Source: UBA11373 sp035291545 (lineage in GTDB: Bacteria; Actinomycetota; Acidimicrobiia; Spongiisociales; UBA11373). Taken from it: a stretch of 38,183 nt of DNA. This document shows positions 1 to 6,743 of the stretch, one piece after another. Where the stretch lies: positions 1 through 38,183 of the forward strand of contig DATDRW010000034.1 in NCBI GenBank assembly GCA_035291545.1, read 5' to 3'. Position 1 is the first letter of the stretch. Each line of letters opens with the position of its first letter. The notes beneath the pieces were generated by a model. The model was not told where the DNA came from and ran no database searches. It was given only the letters and a program-made list of their open reading frames with translations. The position numbers and the translations under genes were made by a program.

Positions 1-53
1 CCCGCCTCCCGCCTCCCGCCGGAGCGGGTAGCGGGCAGCGGGCGGCGGGCAGC
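1..53. repeat. Heptamer array 1 (7-bp period, inverted halves)
   Basis: Seven and a half consecutive 7-bp units. The left half is CCCGCCT, CCCGCCT, CCCGCCG; the right half is GAGCGGG, TAGCGGG, CAGCGGG, CGGCGGG and part of another. The right units are near reverse complements of the left ones, so the transcript could fold. The array begins at the window edge and probably continues outside. It ends 2 bp before the stop of the DinB-like gene, so it is intergenic and downstream of it. Confidence 0.8.
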
Positions 54-55
54 GA

Positions 56-541
56 TCAGATGATCTTGTCCGACTTCCCTGAGAGCTGGCGGATCACGTC
101 GGTCTGCCCGGCGTGATAGGTGTCGTGGAAGAGGAAGAACATCACCCGGGCGGCGCGCGGCGCGGTTCGCCCCTCCCCGGCAGGCAGCTCCTCGGCCATG
201 AATGCAGCGTCAGCGGCGGCCAGCGCGGCTTCGATGCGCGCCTCGGTCTCGTCGAACGCACCGAGCAGGTCGGACAGCGCCAACACCCCGGGACCGTCCT
301 CCCGGATCGGTTCGGACTCCTGGAGATACCGGTCGGCGGCTCCCTCGTCGAGCACCGGGCTCGCCCCGAGCGTCTTCAAGACGTCGTCCCGGCCGGCGAC
401 CATGTGACCGACGACCCAGTTGAAGCAGTTCGTGTTGTACCCGGACTGGCGCAGCGCGTCCTCGTGGCTGAGACCCTCGGCGTGCGAGCCGACAACCCGC
501 TGATTGCGGCGGAACCCGCGCGAGATCAGGTCGAGGTACAT
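56..541 (-). CDS. DinB-like putative metal-dependent protein
   Basis: 161 residues, the usual size for the DinB/YfiT four-helix-bundle superfamily, whose members include metal-dependent thiol transferases and hydrolases as well as proteins of unknown role. His46 in the first helix (NWVVGHM) and the pair His139/His143 (HDTYHAG) fit the three-histidine metal site of the family. There is no signal peptide, so it should be cytoplasmic. The start is an ATG exactly 7 nt after a TAGCCT box on the minus strand, which suggests a leaderless message. It is transcribed away from the rtcB gene on its right, with 77 bp between the starts, and is followed by heptamer array 1. The chemistry and substrate cannot be read from the sequence. 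Confidence 0.85.
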   Translation of the reverse strand: MYLDLISRGFRRNQRVVGSHAEGLSHEDALRQSGYNTNCFNWVVGHMVAGRDDVLKTLGASPVLDEGAADRYLQESEPIREDGPGVLALSDLLGAFDETEARIEAALAAADAAFMAEELPAGEGRTAPRAARVMFFLFHDTYHAGQTDVIRQLSGKSDKII

Positions 542-548
542 GCGGTCG

Positions 549-554
549 AGGCTA
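549..554 (-). promoter_or_regulatory. Leaderless -10 box of the DinB-like gene
   Basis: TAGCCT followed by 7 nt and then the ATG at 541. Transcription would begin at or next to the start codon. No convincing -35 box was seen. Confidence 0.5.
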
Positions 555-618
555 CCCCTCCATCGCAGGCTCGGTTTCCCGCAGCGGTGGCCTCCCCATA
601 CCGGTACCGTTGCCGACG

Positions 619-1773
619 GTGATGCACCGCCTCGACGACAAGCTCATCTGCTGGGCATCGGAGATCGACGAGGAGACCCTGGCCCAGGCCCGGCGCGTCG
701 CCTCCCTCCCCTTCGTGGTCGGGCACGTCGCCCTGATGCCCGATGCCCACCTCGGCAAGGGGGCCACCGTGGGCTCGGTGATCCCTACGGAGGGAGCGAT
801 CGTGCCCGCCGCCGTCGGTGTGGACATCGGGTGCGGCATGATCGCCGTCGAGACCGACCTGGGGGTCGACGACCTCCCGGCAGACCTGTACCCCCTGCTG
901 CGGCGGATCGAGCGGCGTATCCCGGCCGGTGTCGGCAAGGGACACGAGGCGGTACGGGCCGGGAGCGAGTGGCTCGAGCGGAACCCGAACGACACCCTGG
1001 CGCGGCTCGGTCTCGAGGAGCGAGCGGCGGGGCAATTCGGGAGCCTGGGAGCCGGCAACCACTTCGTAGAGGTGTGCCGCGATCCGGCGGGGACGATCTG
1101 GGCAGTGCTCCACTCGGGGAGCCGCGGGCCCGGGAACCGGCTCGCCGAGGCGCACATCGAGATCGCCCGCCGCAAATGCCGGGGGGTCGACCTCCCCGAC
1201 CGTGACCTCGCCTATCTGACCGAAGGAACGCCGGAATTCGACGAGTACCTCGGCGATCTGGACTGGGCACAGGGCTACGCCTTCGCCAACCGGAGCCGGA
1301 TGATGGACCTGCTGCTCGGGGCGATCGCAGAGACCGTCGGGCGAACCCCCACCGAGCGGCGTCGCATCAACTGCCACCACAACTACACGGCGCGAGAGCA
1401 GCACATGGGTCGCGAGGTGTGGCTGACGCGTAAGGGAGCGATCCGCGCCGGGATCGGCGACCACGGAGTCATCGCCGGGTCGATGGGAACCCCCAACTAC
1501 ATAGTGCGGGGAAAGGGCAACCCGCTGTCGTTTTCGTCGTGCGCTCATGGTGCCGGCCGGCGTATGAGCCGGACGGCGGCTCGCAAGAAGTTCACCCCCG
1601 GCGAGCTGTCGGCGGCGATGGCGGGCAGGACCTGGCTGGCGGATCGGGTCCACGCCCTCCTCGACGAGGCGCCGGGCAGCTACAAGGACATCGGCCGGGT
1701 GATGCAGGACCAAAAGGATCTCGTCGAGGTGGAGGTGGTCCTCGACCAGATGGTGAACTACAAGGGGACGTGA
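619..1773 (+). CDS. rtcB: RtcB-family RNA ligase
   Basis: RtcB joins RNA 2',3'-cyclic-phosphate or 3'-phosphate ends to 5'-OH ends using GTP and Mn2+, in tRNA and stress-induced RNA repair. All family blocks are present and in order: LMPDAHLGKG and VGVDIGCGM near the N-terminus, GAGNHFVEV, HSGSRGPG, NCHHNYT, and the C-terminal nucleotidylation segment with CAHGAGRRMSR, whose His is the residue that carries GMP. The length of about 384 residues is close to the usual 390-410 of this bacterial subgroup. The start is uncertain: TTG at 610, GTG at 619 and ATG at 622 are in frame and none has a ribosome-binding site. I chose 619 because a TACCGT box ends 8 nt before it. There is no archease or RtcA gene nearby, so it stands alone. 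Confidence 0.93.
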   Translation: MMHRLDDKLICWASEIDEETLAQARRVASLPFVVGHVALMPDAHLGKGATVGSVIPTEGAIVPAAVGVDIGCGMIAVETDLGVDDLPADLYPLLRRIERRIPAGVGKGHEAVRAGSEWLERNPNDTLARLGLEERAAGQFGSLGAGNHFVEVCRDPAGTIWAVLHSGSRGPGNRLAEAHIEIARRKCRGVDLPDRDLAYLTEGTPEFDEYLGDLDWAQGYAFANRSRMMDLLLGAIAETVGRTPTERRRINCHHNYTAREQHMGREVWLTRKGAIRAGIGDHGVIAGSMGTPNYIVRGKGNPLSFSSCAHGAGRRMSRTAARKKFTPGELSAAMAGRTWLADRVHALLDEAPGSYKDIGRVMQDQKDLVEVEVVLDQMVNYKGT

Positions 1774-1782
1774 GGCAGAACC

Positions 1783-1844
1783 CAGATTGCAGATTGCAGA
1801 TGGCCAATGCACTCGCGGTCTGCAATCTGCTGTCTGCCATCTCG
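1783..1844. repeat. Heptamer array 2 (inverted halves, between convergent genes)
   Basis: The left half repeats TTGCAGA with a 7-bp step and the right half repeats TCTGCAA, TCTGCTG, TCTGCCA with the same step. TCTGCAA is the exact reverse complement of TTGCAGA, so the two halves can pair in several registers. The array fills the gap between the rtcB stop (1773) and the sufB stop (1861), so both transcripts would end in or near it. A role as a two-way terminator or RNA end is possible but not shown. Confidence 0.85.
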
Positions 1845-1860
1845 TCGGCTACGCCGACGA

Positions 1861-3264
1861 CTACCCAACCGATCCCTCCATCTGCAGCTCGATGAGCCGG
1901 TTGAGCTCGACGGCATACTCCATCGGCAGCTCCTTGACGATCGGCTCGATGAAGCCGGCAACGATCATCGCCGTCGCCTGCGGTTCGGTGAGGCCCCGGC
2001 TCATGAGGTAGAAGAGCTGGTCGTCACCCACCTTGGACACCGTCGCCTCGTGCCCGATCTGGGCATCGGCCTCCTCGATCTCCATGTACGGGTAGGTGTC
2101 GGAACGGCTCATTTCGTCGAGGATCAGCGCGTCACAGCGGACGAAGGATTTCACGTGTTCGGCCCCGTTCTCCACCCGGACCAGCCCGCGATACCCGCTG
2201 CGGCCACCATCCTTGGCGATCGACTTCGAAGTGATCAACGACGTGGTGTTCGAGGCCGCGTGGACCATCTTGGCGCCGGCGTCCTGATGCTGACCCTTGC
2301 CGGCGAAGGCGATCGACAACACCTCGCCGTGAGCGCCTTCTTCCATGAGCCACACCGCCGGGTACTTCATGGTGAGCTTGGAGCCGAGGTTCCCGTCGAT
2401 CCATTCCATCGTGGCGTTGCGATATGCCGCCGCGCGCTTGGTGACGAGGTTGTACACGTTGTTCGACCAATTCTGGATGGTCGTGTACCGGCAGCGGCCA
2501 CCCTCCTTGACGACGATCTCCACGACCGCCGAGTGCAGGGAATCGCTCGAGTACGTCGGAGCGGAACACCCCTCGACATAGTGGCAGTAGGCGCCCTCGT
2601 CGACGATGATCAGCGTGCGCTCGAACTGCCCCATGTTCTCGGCGTTGATCCGGAAATAGGCCTGGAGCGGCTGATCGACGTGGACCCCCGGCGGCACGTA
2701 GATGAAGGAGCCACCCGACCACACCGCCGAGTTGAGGGCGGCAAACTTGTTGTCGTTGGGGGGAATGATCGTTCCGAAGTACTGCCGCACGATCTCGGGA
2801 TACTCGCGAAGCGCGGTGTCCATGTCGCAGAACAGGACGCCGAGTCCCTCGAGGTCCTCGCGGTTACGGTGGTACACGACCTCAGATTCGTACTGGGCGG
2901 TTACCCCGGCGAGGTACTTGCGTTCCGCCTGGGGGATGCCGAGCTTCTCGTAGGTGGCCTTGATCGATTCCGGGACCATGTCCCAGCTCTTGGCCTGCCC
3001 CTCCATCGGCTTGATGTAGTAGTAGATGTTGTCGAAGTCGATGTCGTTGAGCGCCCCGCCGCCACCCCAGGTGGGCACCGGTTTGCGGAGGAACCGCTGG
3101 TAGGCCTTGAGGCGGAAGGCGAGCATCCACTCGGGCTCGCCCTTCATCGCCGACATCTCGCGGATGATGTCCTCGTTCAGCCCCTTCTTGGGCTTGAACA
3201 CGTAGTCCTCGGCGTCCGCCCAGCCGAGTTGGTACTTTCCGACATCGATGTCGACCTTGGCCAC
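1861..3264 (-). CDS. sufB: SUF Fe-S cluster assembly scaffold protein SufB
   Basis: SufB forms the SufBC2D scaffold on which iron-sulphur clusters are built in the cytoplasm. The 467 residues match the family length. Recognisable are the N-terminal region (KYQLGWADAEDYVFKPKKGLN), the beta-helix core with CSAPTYSSDSLHS, a conserved Cys in RCDALILDE corresponding to the persulphide-accepting cysteine of E. coli SufB, and the helical end with GHEATVSKVGDDQLFYLMSRG. A GTG at 3264 is preferred over the open frame further upstream because a GGAG lies 11 nt before it. The usual partners sufC, sufD, sufS and sufU are absent from both sides; the neighbours are rtcB (convergent) and a Rossmann protein (divergent). 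They may be elsewhere in the genome. Confidence 0.96.
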   Translation of the reverse strand: MAKVDIDVGKYQLGWADAEDYVFKPKKGLNEDIIREMSAMKGEPEWMLAFRLKAYQRFLRKPVPTWGGGGALNDIDFDNIYYYIKPMEGQAKSWDMVPESIKATYEKLGIPQAERKYLAGVTAQYESEVVYHRNREDLEGLGVLFCDMDTALREYPEIVRQYFGTIIPPNDNKFAALNSAVWSGGSFIYVPPGVHVDQPLQAYFRINAENMGQFERTLIIVDEGAYCHYVEGCSAPTYSSDSLHSAVVEIVVKEGGRCRYTTIQNWSNNVYNLVTKRAAAYRNATMEWIDGNLGSKLTMKYPAVWLMEEGAHGEVLSIAFAGKGQHQDAGAKMVHAASNTTSLITSKSIAKDGGRSGYRGLVRVENGAEHVKSFVRCDALILDEMSRSDTYPYMEIEEADAQIGHEATVSKVGDDQLFYLMSRGLTEPQATAMIVAGFIEPIVKELPMEYAVELNRLIELQMEGSVG

Positions 3265-3505
3265 GATTTGATCAACTCCATCTTCTCGCGCGACGCCGAT
3301 TGTGGCAGCCGCCCGCACCGAGACAAGGGGGAAAATGAGAAAAAAGCGGCAGCGCCGGCACGGAACTGGGGAGTGGGGGAAGACCGATCCGTGTCCGGCG
3401 CCAACCGCTCGCTCCCATTACAACACCTTCGTGCAGCTATTTGTTGCGGTTTGGACCCCGTGCTCGCCCCGAACCGACGAATTCCCTTGATTCTCCTGCC
3501 TTTTC
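3265..3505. other. Divergent spacer upstream of sufB
   Basis: About 240 bp between the sufB start and the promoter of the next gene. It contains an A-rich run on the plus strand near 3335-3347 (T-rich for sufB). On the minus strand a TTGTCT and a CACAAT lie 16 nt apart, which may be a weak sufB promoter. No SufR or IscR site could be identified with confidence and no gene is visible. Confidence 0.3.
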
Positions 3506-3511
3506 TAGGAT
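3506..3511 (+). promoter_or_regulatory. Leaderless -10 box of the Rossmann-fold gene
   Basis: TAGGAT, then exactly 7 nt, then the ATG at 3519. AGGA inside the box could also serve as a ribosome-binding site 8 nt from the ATG, so this case is ambiguous. Confidence 0.4.
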
Positions 3512-3518
3512 CTCCCGC

Positions 3519-3965
3519 ATGCCGGTGATCGTGATCGGAGGCGACACCCCGGCCGGTCGTGCAATCGTGCACCGTCTCACGGAGCGGGCCGGCGAGGTAC
3601 GCGCCTTCGTGTCCTCGGCGGACGAGGCCGCCACTCAACGCAGTCGGGGCGTAAAGGTCGCCGTCGGCGATCTCAGCGACGACTCGCACGTTCGTGCGGC
3701 TGCGGCCGGGGCGTTCTGCGCGGTGCTCATCACCGAGGCCACCACCGACGGCCGCGAGCTTGCGTTTGCCGCTCCCGGCGAGGTGGTCGCCGGATGGCTG
3801 CGGGCGGCAGAAGAAGCGCGAGTGACCCGGGTCATCGTCGTGGGAGGTCTCCCGGGAACCGCACCTGCCGGCATCTCAGAAATCAGGGTGCTTCCCGCGG
3901 TCGACATGTCGGCTCCGGACCTGGCGGAGGCCGTCGCCGCCCTCGACGAGGTCGAACGCCTCTGA
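3519..3965 (+). CDS. Small NAD(P)-binding Rossmann protein (NmrA/SDR-like)
   Basis: 148 residues. The N-terminus has a beta strand and glycine-rich turn (VIVIGGDTPAGRAIV) typical of NmrA-like and atypical short-chain dehydrogenase folds. VAVGDLSD and VTRVIVVGGLPG follow at the positions where these proteins have the acidic turn and the fourth strand. It is only about half the length of a full NmrA-like protein (around 280), and there is no YxxxK catalytic pair, so it may bind a nucleotide without being an enzyme. No signal peptide or membrane segment is seen. It precedes the IF-1 gene by 77 bp on the same strand. The function is unknown. Confidence 0.75.
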   Translation: MPVIVIGGDTPAGRAIVHRLTERAGEVRAFVSSADEAATQRSRGVKVAVGDLSDDSHVRAAAAGAFCAVLITEATTDGRELAFAAPGEVVAGWLRAAEEARVTRVIVVGGLPGTAPAGISEIRVLPAVDMSAPDLAEAVAALDEVERL

Positions 3966-4009
3966 CGTTGTTTGACCACCACACCGCACAATGGGAGAGT
4001 TGCAGCCAT

Positions 4010-4027
4010 CGGGCACATCGATGCCCG
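4010..4027 (+). other. Short hairpin upstream of infA
   Basis: CGGGCA, a 6-nt loop, then TGCCCG, ending 15 nt before the infA start. It could fold in the mRNA leader. No regulatory role is established. Confidence 0.3.
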
Positions 4028-4042
4028 CGGTTGGGAGATTCT

Positions 4043-4270
4043 TTGACCAAACAAGATGATGTCGTACGCGTGCAGGGAACGGTGCTCGAGACCCTCCCCA
4101 ACGCGATGTTCAAGGTCGAGATCGAGGGCGGTCTCGAGGTGCTGGCGCGTGCGTCCGGCAAGATGCGCCGGGGTCGCTACATCCGCATCCTTCCCGGCGA
4201 CAAGGTCGATCTCGACCTGTCGGTGTACGACCCGACCCGGGGTCGGATCGTCTGGCGCTACAAGACGTAG
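4043..4270 (+). CDS. infA: Translation initiation factor IF-1 (variant, TTG start)
   Basis: IF-1 binds the A site of the 30S subunit during initiation. The 75-residue product is a single S1/OB fold with the family landmarks QGTVLETLPNAMFKVE, SGKMR, YIRILPGD and a basic end RGRIVWRYK. The TTG start is supported by a GGGAG 5 nt upstream. Compared with the usual IF-1, there is one extra residue after SGKMR (RRGRYIRI instead of a two-residue link), and the normally conserved AHISGK is ARASGK. It is not in the usual ribosomal-protein setting (rpmJ, rpsM, rpsK), so it may be a second, divergent copy. The next gene lies on the opposite strand, 22 bp away. Confidence 0.93.
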   Translation: MTKQDDVVRVQGTVLETLPNAMFKVEIEGGLEVLARASGKMRRGRYIRILPGDKVDLDLSVYDPTRGRIVWRYKT

Positions 4271-4292
4271 CCGCCTCCCGGACTGCACACTC

Positions 4293-5291
4293 TCAGGCGG
4301 CCACGGAGCTCTCCGCCTTTACGGGCAGAGTCAACTCGAATACCGATCGGCCCCGCCCCCGGCGATAGGTGAGGTCGCCGCCCATCAGACGGGCGAGCTC
4401 GCGGGAGATGGCGAGGCCGAGTCCCAGCCCGCCCGGCGCCCGGGCATCCCCGGCGACCCGGTGATACGGGAGGAACACGCGTTCCCGCTCTTCCTCCGGG
4501 ATGCCGGCACCCTCGTCGGATACGGTGAGCCACGAGGCGTCGGGGCCGGCGCCGACGGCGACCTCGATGGCCCCGCTCCCGTAACGGAACGCGTTCGAGA
4601 GGAGGTTGCGGACGATCTGCCGCACCCGCGCCGGGTCCCCGACGGCGGCGGCGGTCCCGATGAGGGTCACCCGCTGCCGTTCCTCGGCGTTCCACGACTC
4701 GAGGACCTGGTTGACGTTCGCCACAAACTGGACGGGAACCGCCACCACGCTGAGCGTCTTTGCCTCACTTTGCGCCCTAGTGAGGAGATCCGCCACGATG
4801 TCTGACAGGTCGCGCCCCTGGCGAATGATGGTGGAGATCATCTCCTCTCGCTCGAGCGACCGGTCCTGGGTCTCTTCGAGCAACTCGGCATAGCCGAGGA
4901 TCGCAGTCAACGGGGTGCGCAACTCGTGAGACACCGTTCGGATCAACTGATCCTTGGAAGCGACCTCGATCTCGGTGGTGTGGAGACGCTGCAGCGTTGC
5001 CTGATGGCGGGCGATGATCTGGAGTGATTCCTGCCAACGGCGCCAGGAGAACACCCCGAGGCCCGCGACGGCACAGAGAGAAACCAGGGTCACCTCGTCG
5101 ATCGCCCATTGCTCGTGTGTCCGGTTCCACGTCTCCAATGCCTCGGGAATCTGGAACTCATGGATCACGAACGCGGCCAGCCACACCGCCGCCACCACCA
5201 CTCCGAGGTCGCGAACGGCGCTGAACGTAGGCCGGGGGTGGCCAGGCATGAGCAGCGAACCGGGGGGTCCCGGCCGCTTCTCCGTAGACAT
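4293..5291 (-). CDS. Membrane sensor histidine kinase
   Basis: About 332 residues. Two membrane segments near residues 29-44 and 67-83 enclose a short external loop, so there is almost no sensor domain. A coiled linker leads to a HisKA domain with the phospho-acceptor His122 in TVSHELRTPLTAILGYAELLEE. The HATPase domain has the N box (RNLLSNAFRYG), the G1 box (DEGAGIPEEE) and the G2 box (GGLGLGLAIS). It should autophosphorylate and pass phosphate to a response regulator, but no regulator gene adjoins it, so it is an orphan kinase. The start ATG at 5291 has no clear ribosome-binding site; the in-frame ATG 14 codons later is an alternative. Array 3 lies 62 bp upstream. Confidence 0.92.
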   Translation of the reverse strand: MSTEKRPGPPGSLLMPGHPRPTFSAVRDLGVVVAAVWLAAFVIHEFQIPEALETWNRTHEQWAIDEVTLVSLCAVAGLGVFSWRRWQESLQIIARHQATLQRLHTTEIEVASKDQLIRTVSHELRTPLTAILGYAELLEETQDRSLEREEMISTIIRQGRDLSDIVADLLTRAQSEAKTLSVVAVPVQFVANVNQVLESWNAEERQRVTLIGTAAAVGDPARVRQIVRNLLSNAFRYGSGAIEVAVGAGPDASWLTVSDEGAGIPEEERERVFLPYHRVAGDARAPGGLGLGLAISRELARLMGGDLTYRRGRGRSVFELTLPVKAESSVAA

Positions 5292-5353
5292 GGGGCGATC
5301 ATCGGCCGATTCCGGCGACGACTGAAGACCCTGCAGTTCCAAGAGCGAAAGGC

Positions 5354-5402
5354 GAATTGCCAATTGCCAATTGCCATTTCCGAATTGCCAATTGCCAATT
5401 GC
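5354..5402. repeat. Heptamer array 3 (AATTGCC type)
   Basis: Seven units in perfect 7-bp register: three of the form (G/C)AATTGC, one CATTTCC, then three more (G/C)AATTGC. All units run the same way, but each contains AATT and adjoining units form the self-complementary CAATTG. The array lies between the stop of the GAPDH-like gene and the start of the histidine kinase, both on the minus strand. Its AT-rich units stand out from the GC-rich surroundings. Confidence 0.9.
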
Positions 5403-5406
5403 GGGA

Positions 5407-5419
5407 GGCCCGAAGGGCC
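5407..5419 (-). terminator. Terminator-like hairpin after the GAPDH-like gene
   Basis: A perfect 5-bp GC stem with a 3-nt loop (GGCCC, loop, GGGCC) 12 bp beyond the stop codon. There is no T-run, as is common in high-GC bacteria; array 3 follows directly. Confidence 0.4.
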
Positions 5420-5431
5420 GACCCTCGGCTC

Positions 5432-6487
5432 CTACACCTCCTGGAAGAAGAATCGACGCAGCACCTCCAGGCGGTCGCCGACCTCGCCGTGCAGGTGCCA
5501 AAGGGTGGCGGCAATCGACGACAACAACGCGTTGCCGTCCTGGGGCGTGAAGCAGAACCCAACGAGCTCGGTGCCGTTGCGCACCGCCATCGTCTCGATG
5601 GGCACGACGGTCTGGCTGAGGATCCGGCCGTAATAACCGTGGTCGCGGCCGAACGAGAAGATCTGGTTCGCCGAGCGCTTGAGGGTCAGGGCCACCCGCT
5701 GGTTGGCGGCGAGGAGGTCGACCGCCTCCTTGGTGGTCACCTCCCGATCCAGCTGGAGGCTGAAATGCAGCGCGTGCATGTACTGCGTGTTGAGCTTCAC
5801 CGTCGAAGAGAAGACCGGCAGGTCGTACCCCATGGTCTCGAACAGCCGGTGCGCGTCCCGGGCGTGGTGCGTGCCGAACCTGGGGTCGTCGTGGCGGCCG
5901 ACGCTGGGGCTCGGGATGAACGAGCCATCCTGGCTGATGTCGTTGGCGCGGCGCATGCACAGGAAACGGCCACTCTCGAGGTGAGAGGTGCCGTCGGGAT
6001 CTATTGCCAGCGTCTTGATCAGAACCGAGATGTTGTGGGTGTTGCACGACACGACCTGGATGTACCGATCAGAGCCGTGGTCGAGCGCCTCGTCGTTGAT
6101 TCCCCGGGCGTACATCTTGCCGAACCCGAATTCCGACCCCTGGGCGAGGAATCCGCGCGGACCGCGCGCCTTCTCGTAGTACTCGACCTTGTTGGCGTTC
6201 CCCGCCGGGGTGCAGTCGATCACGACCGCGGCGCGCTCGATCGCTTCCATCGTCCCGAGTTTCGGTGCGTGCCCGATCTCCTCGAAGGAAGCACGGCGGT
6301 CCTCGTCGACCGCCAAAACGGCGCCTCGACCGACGAGGTCCTTCACCTTGGCGCGCTCTTCGATCATCGGCGTGCGCTTGTGGAACGAGACCTCGTCGAT
6401 GCCGAAGTCGGAGGCGTGATCGGCGAGCAGGCCGATCAAGGGCTCACCGATGGTCCCGGTGCCCACCACGTGAACGATGTTGGTCAT
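5432..6487 (-). CDS. Archaeal-type (class II) GAPDH-like dehydrogenase
   Basis: 351 residues. The N-terminal Rossmann motif is VHVVGTGTIGEPL. DCTPAGNANKVEYYE, VVSCNTHNIS with putative nucleophile Cys148, and GTHHARDA follow the order seen in archaeal glyceraldehyde-3-phosphate dehydrogenases (CTP..G, SCNT, HH), not the SCTTNC pattern of the ordinary bacterial enzyme. The family oxidises a phosphorylated aldehyde through a thioester with NAD(P). I infer an aldehyde dehydrogenase of this fold; whether the substrate is glyceraldehyde-3-phosphate is open, since no glycolytic gene adjoins. The ATG start at 6487 has a GGGGAG about 8 nt upstream. A TACGAT -10 box and a near-perfect 22-bp palindrome lie further upstream. 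No signal peptide is seen. Confidence 0.8.
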   Translation of the reverse strand: MTNIVHVVGTGTIGEPLIGLLADHASDFGIDEVSFHKRTPMIEERAKVKDLVGRGAVLAVDEDRRASFEEIGHAPKLGTMEAIERAAVVIDCTPAGNANKVEYYEKARGPRGFLAQGSEFGFGKMYARGINDEALDHGSDRYIQVVSCNTHNISVLIKTLAIDPDGTSHLESGRFLCMRRANDISQDGSFIPSPSVGRHDDPRFGTHHARDAHRLFETMGYDLPVFSSTVKLNTQYMHALHFSLQLDREVTTKEAVDLLAANQRVALTLKRSANQIFSFGRDHGYYGRILSQTVVPIETMAVRNGTELVGFCFTPQDGNALLSSIAATLWHLHGEVGDRLEVLRRFFFQEV

Positions 6488-6534
6488 CTGTTCGTCTCCC
6501 CAGGTTTTGCTGACCAATCGTATCCGTTGCGGCT

Positions 6535-6556
6535 CTGCTACGGCATGCCGTAGTAG
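6535..6556. promoter_or_regulatory. Palindromic operator candidate
   Basis: The central 16 bp (6538-6553, CTACGGCATGCCGTAG) are a perfect palindrome, and three further bases on each side pair with one mismatch. On the minus strand it overlaps the place of the -35 box of the promoter whose -10 is TACGAT near 6508-6513, about 50 bp before the GAPDH-like start. This is the usual size and place of a TetR- or MarR-type site. No regulator gene is next to it. Confidence 0.55.
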
Positions 6557-6743
6557 TGAACCCGGTCGCCGGCATCGAGACGGGGACCGTTGTTGCTCCA
6601 TGCCCGGTCCACGACCCGGCTGGACCGCCGACCGCCACAACCCCTCCCTCTCCCCCACGCCGCACGACGCCTACGGGAGAAGGCGGCGGTCGATCACATC
6701 CCGGTGACTGCTTACTCCGCAGCGATCTGGGAAACTCCCCGGC

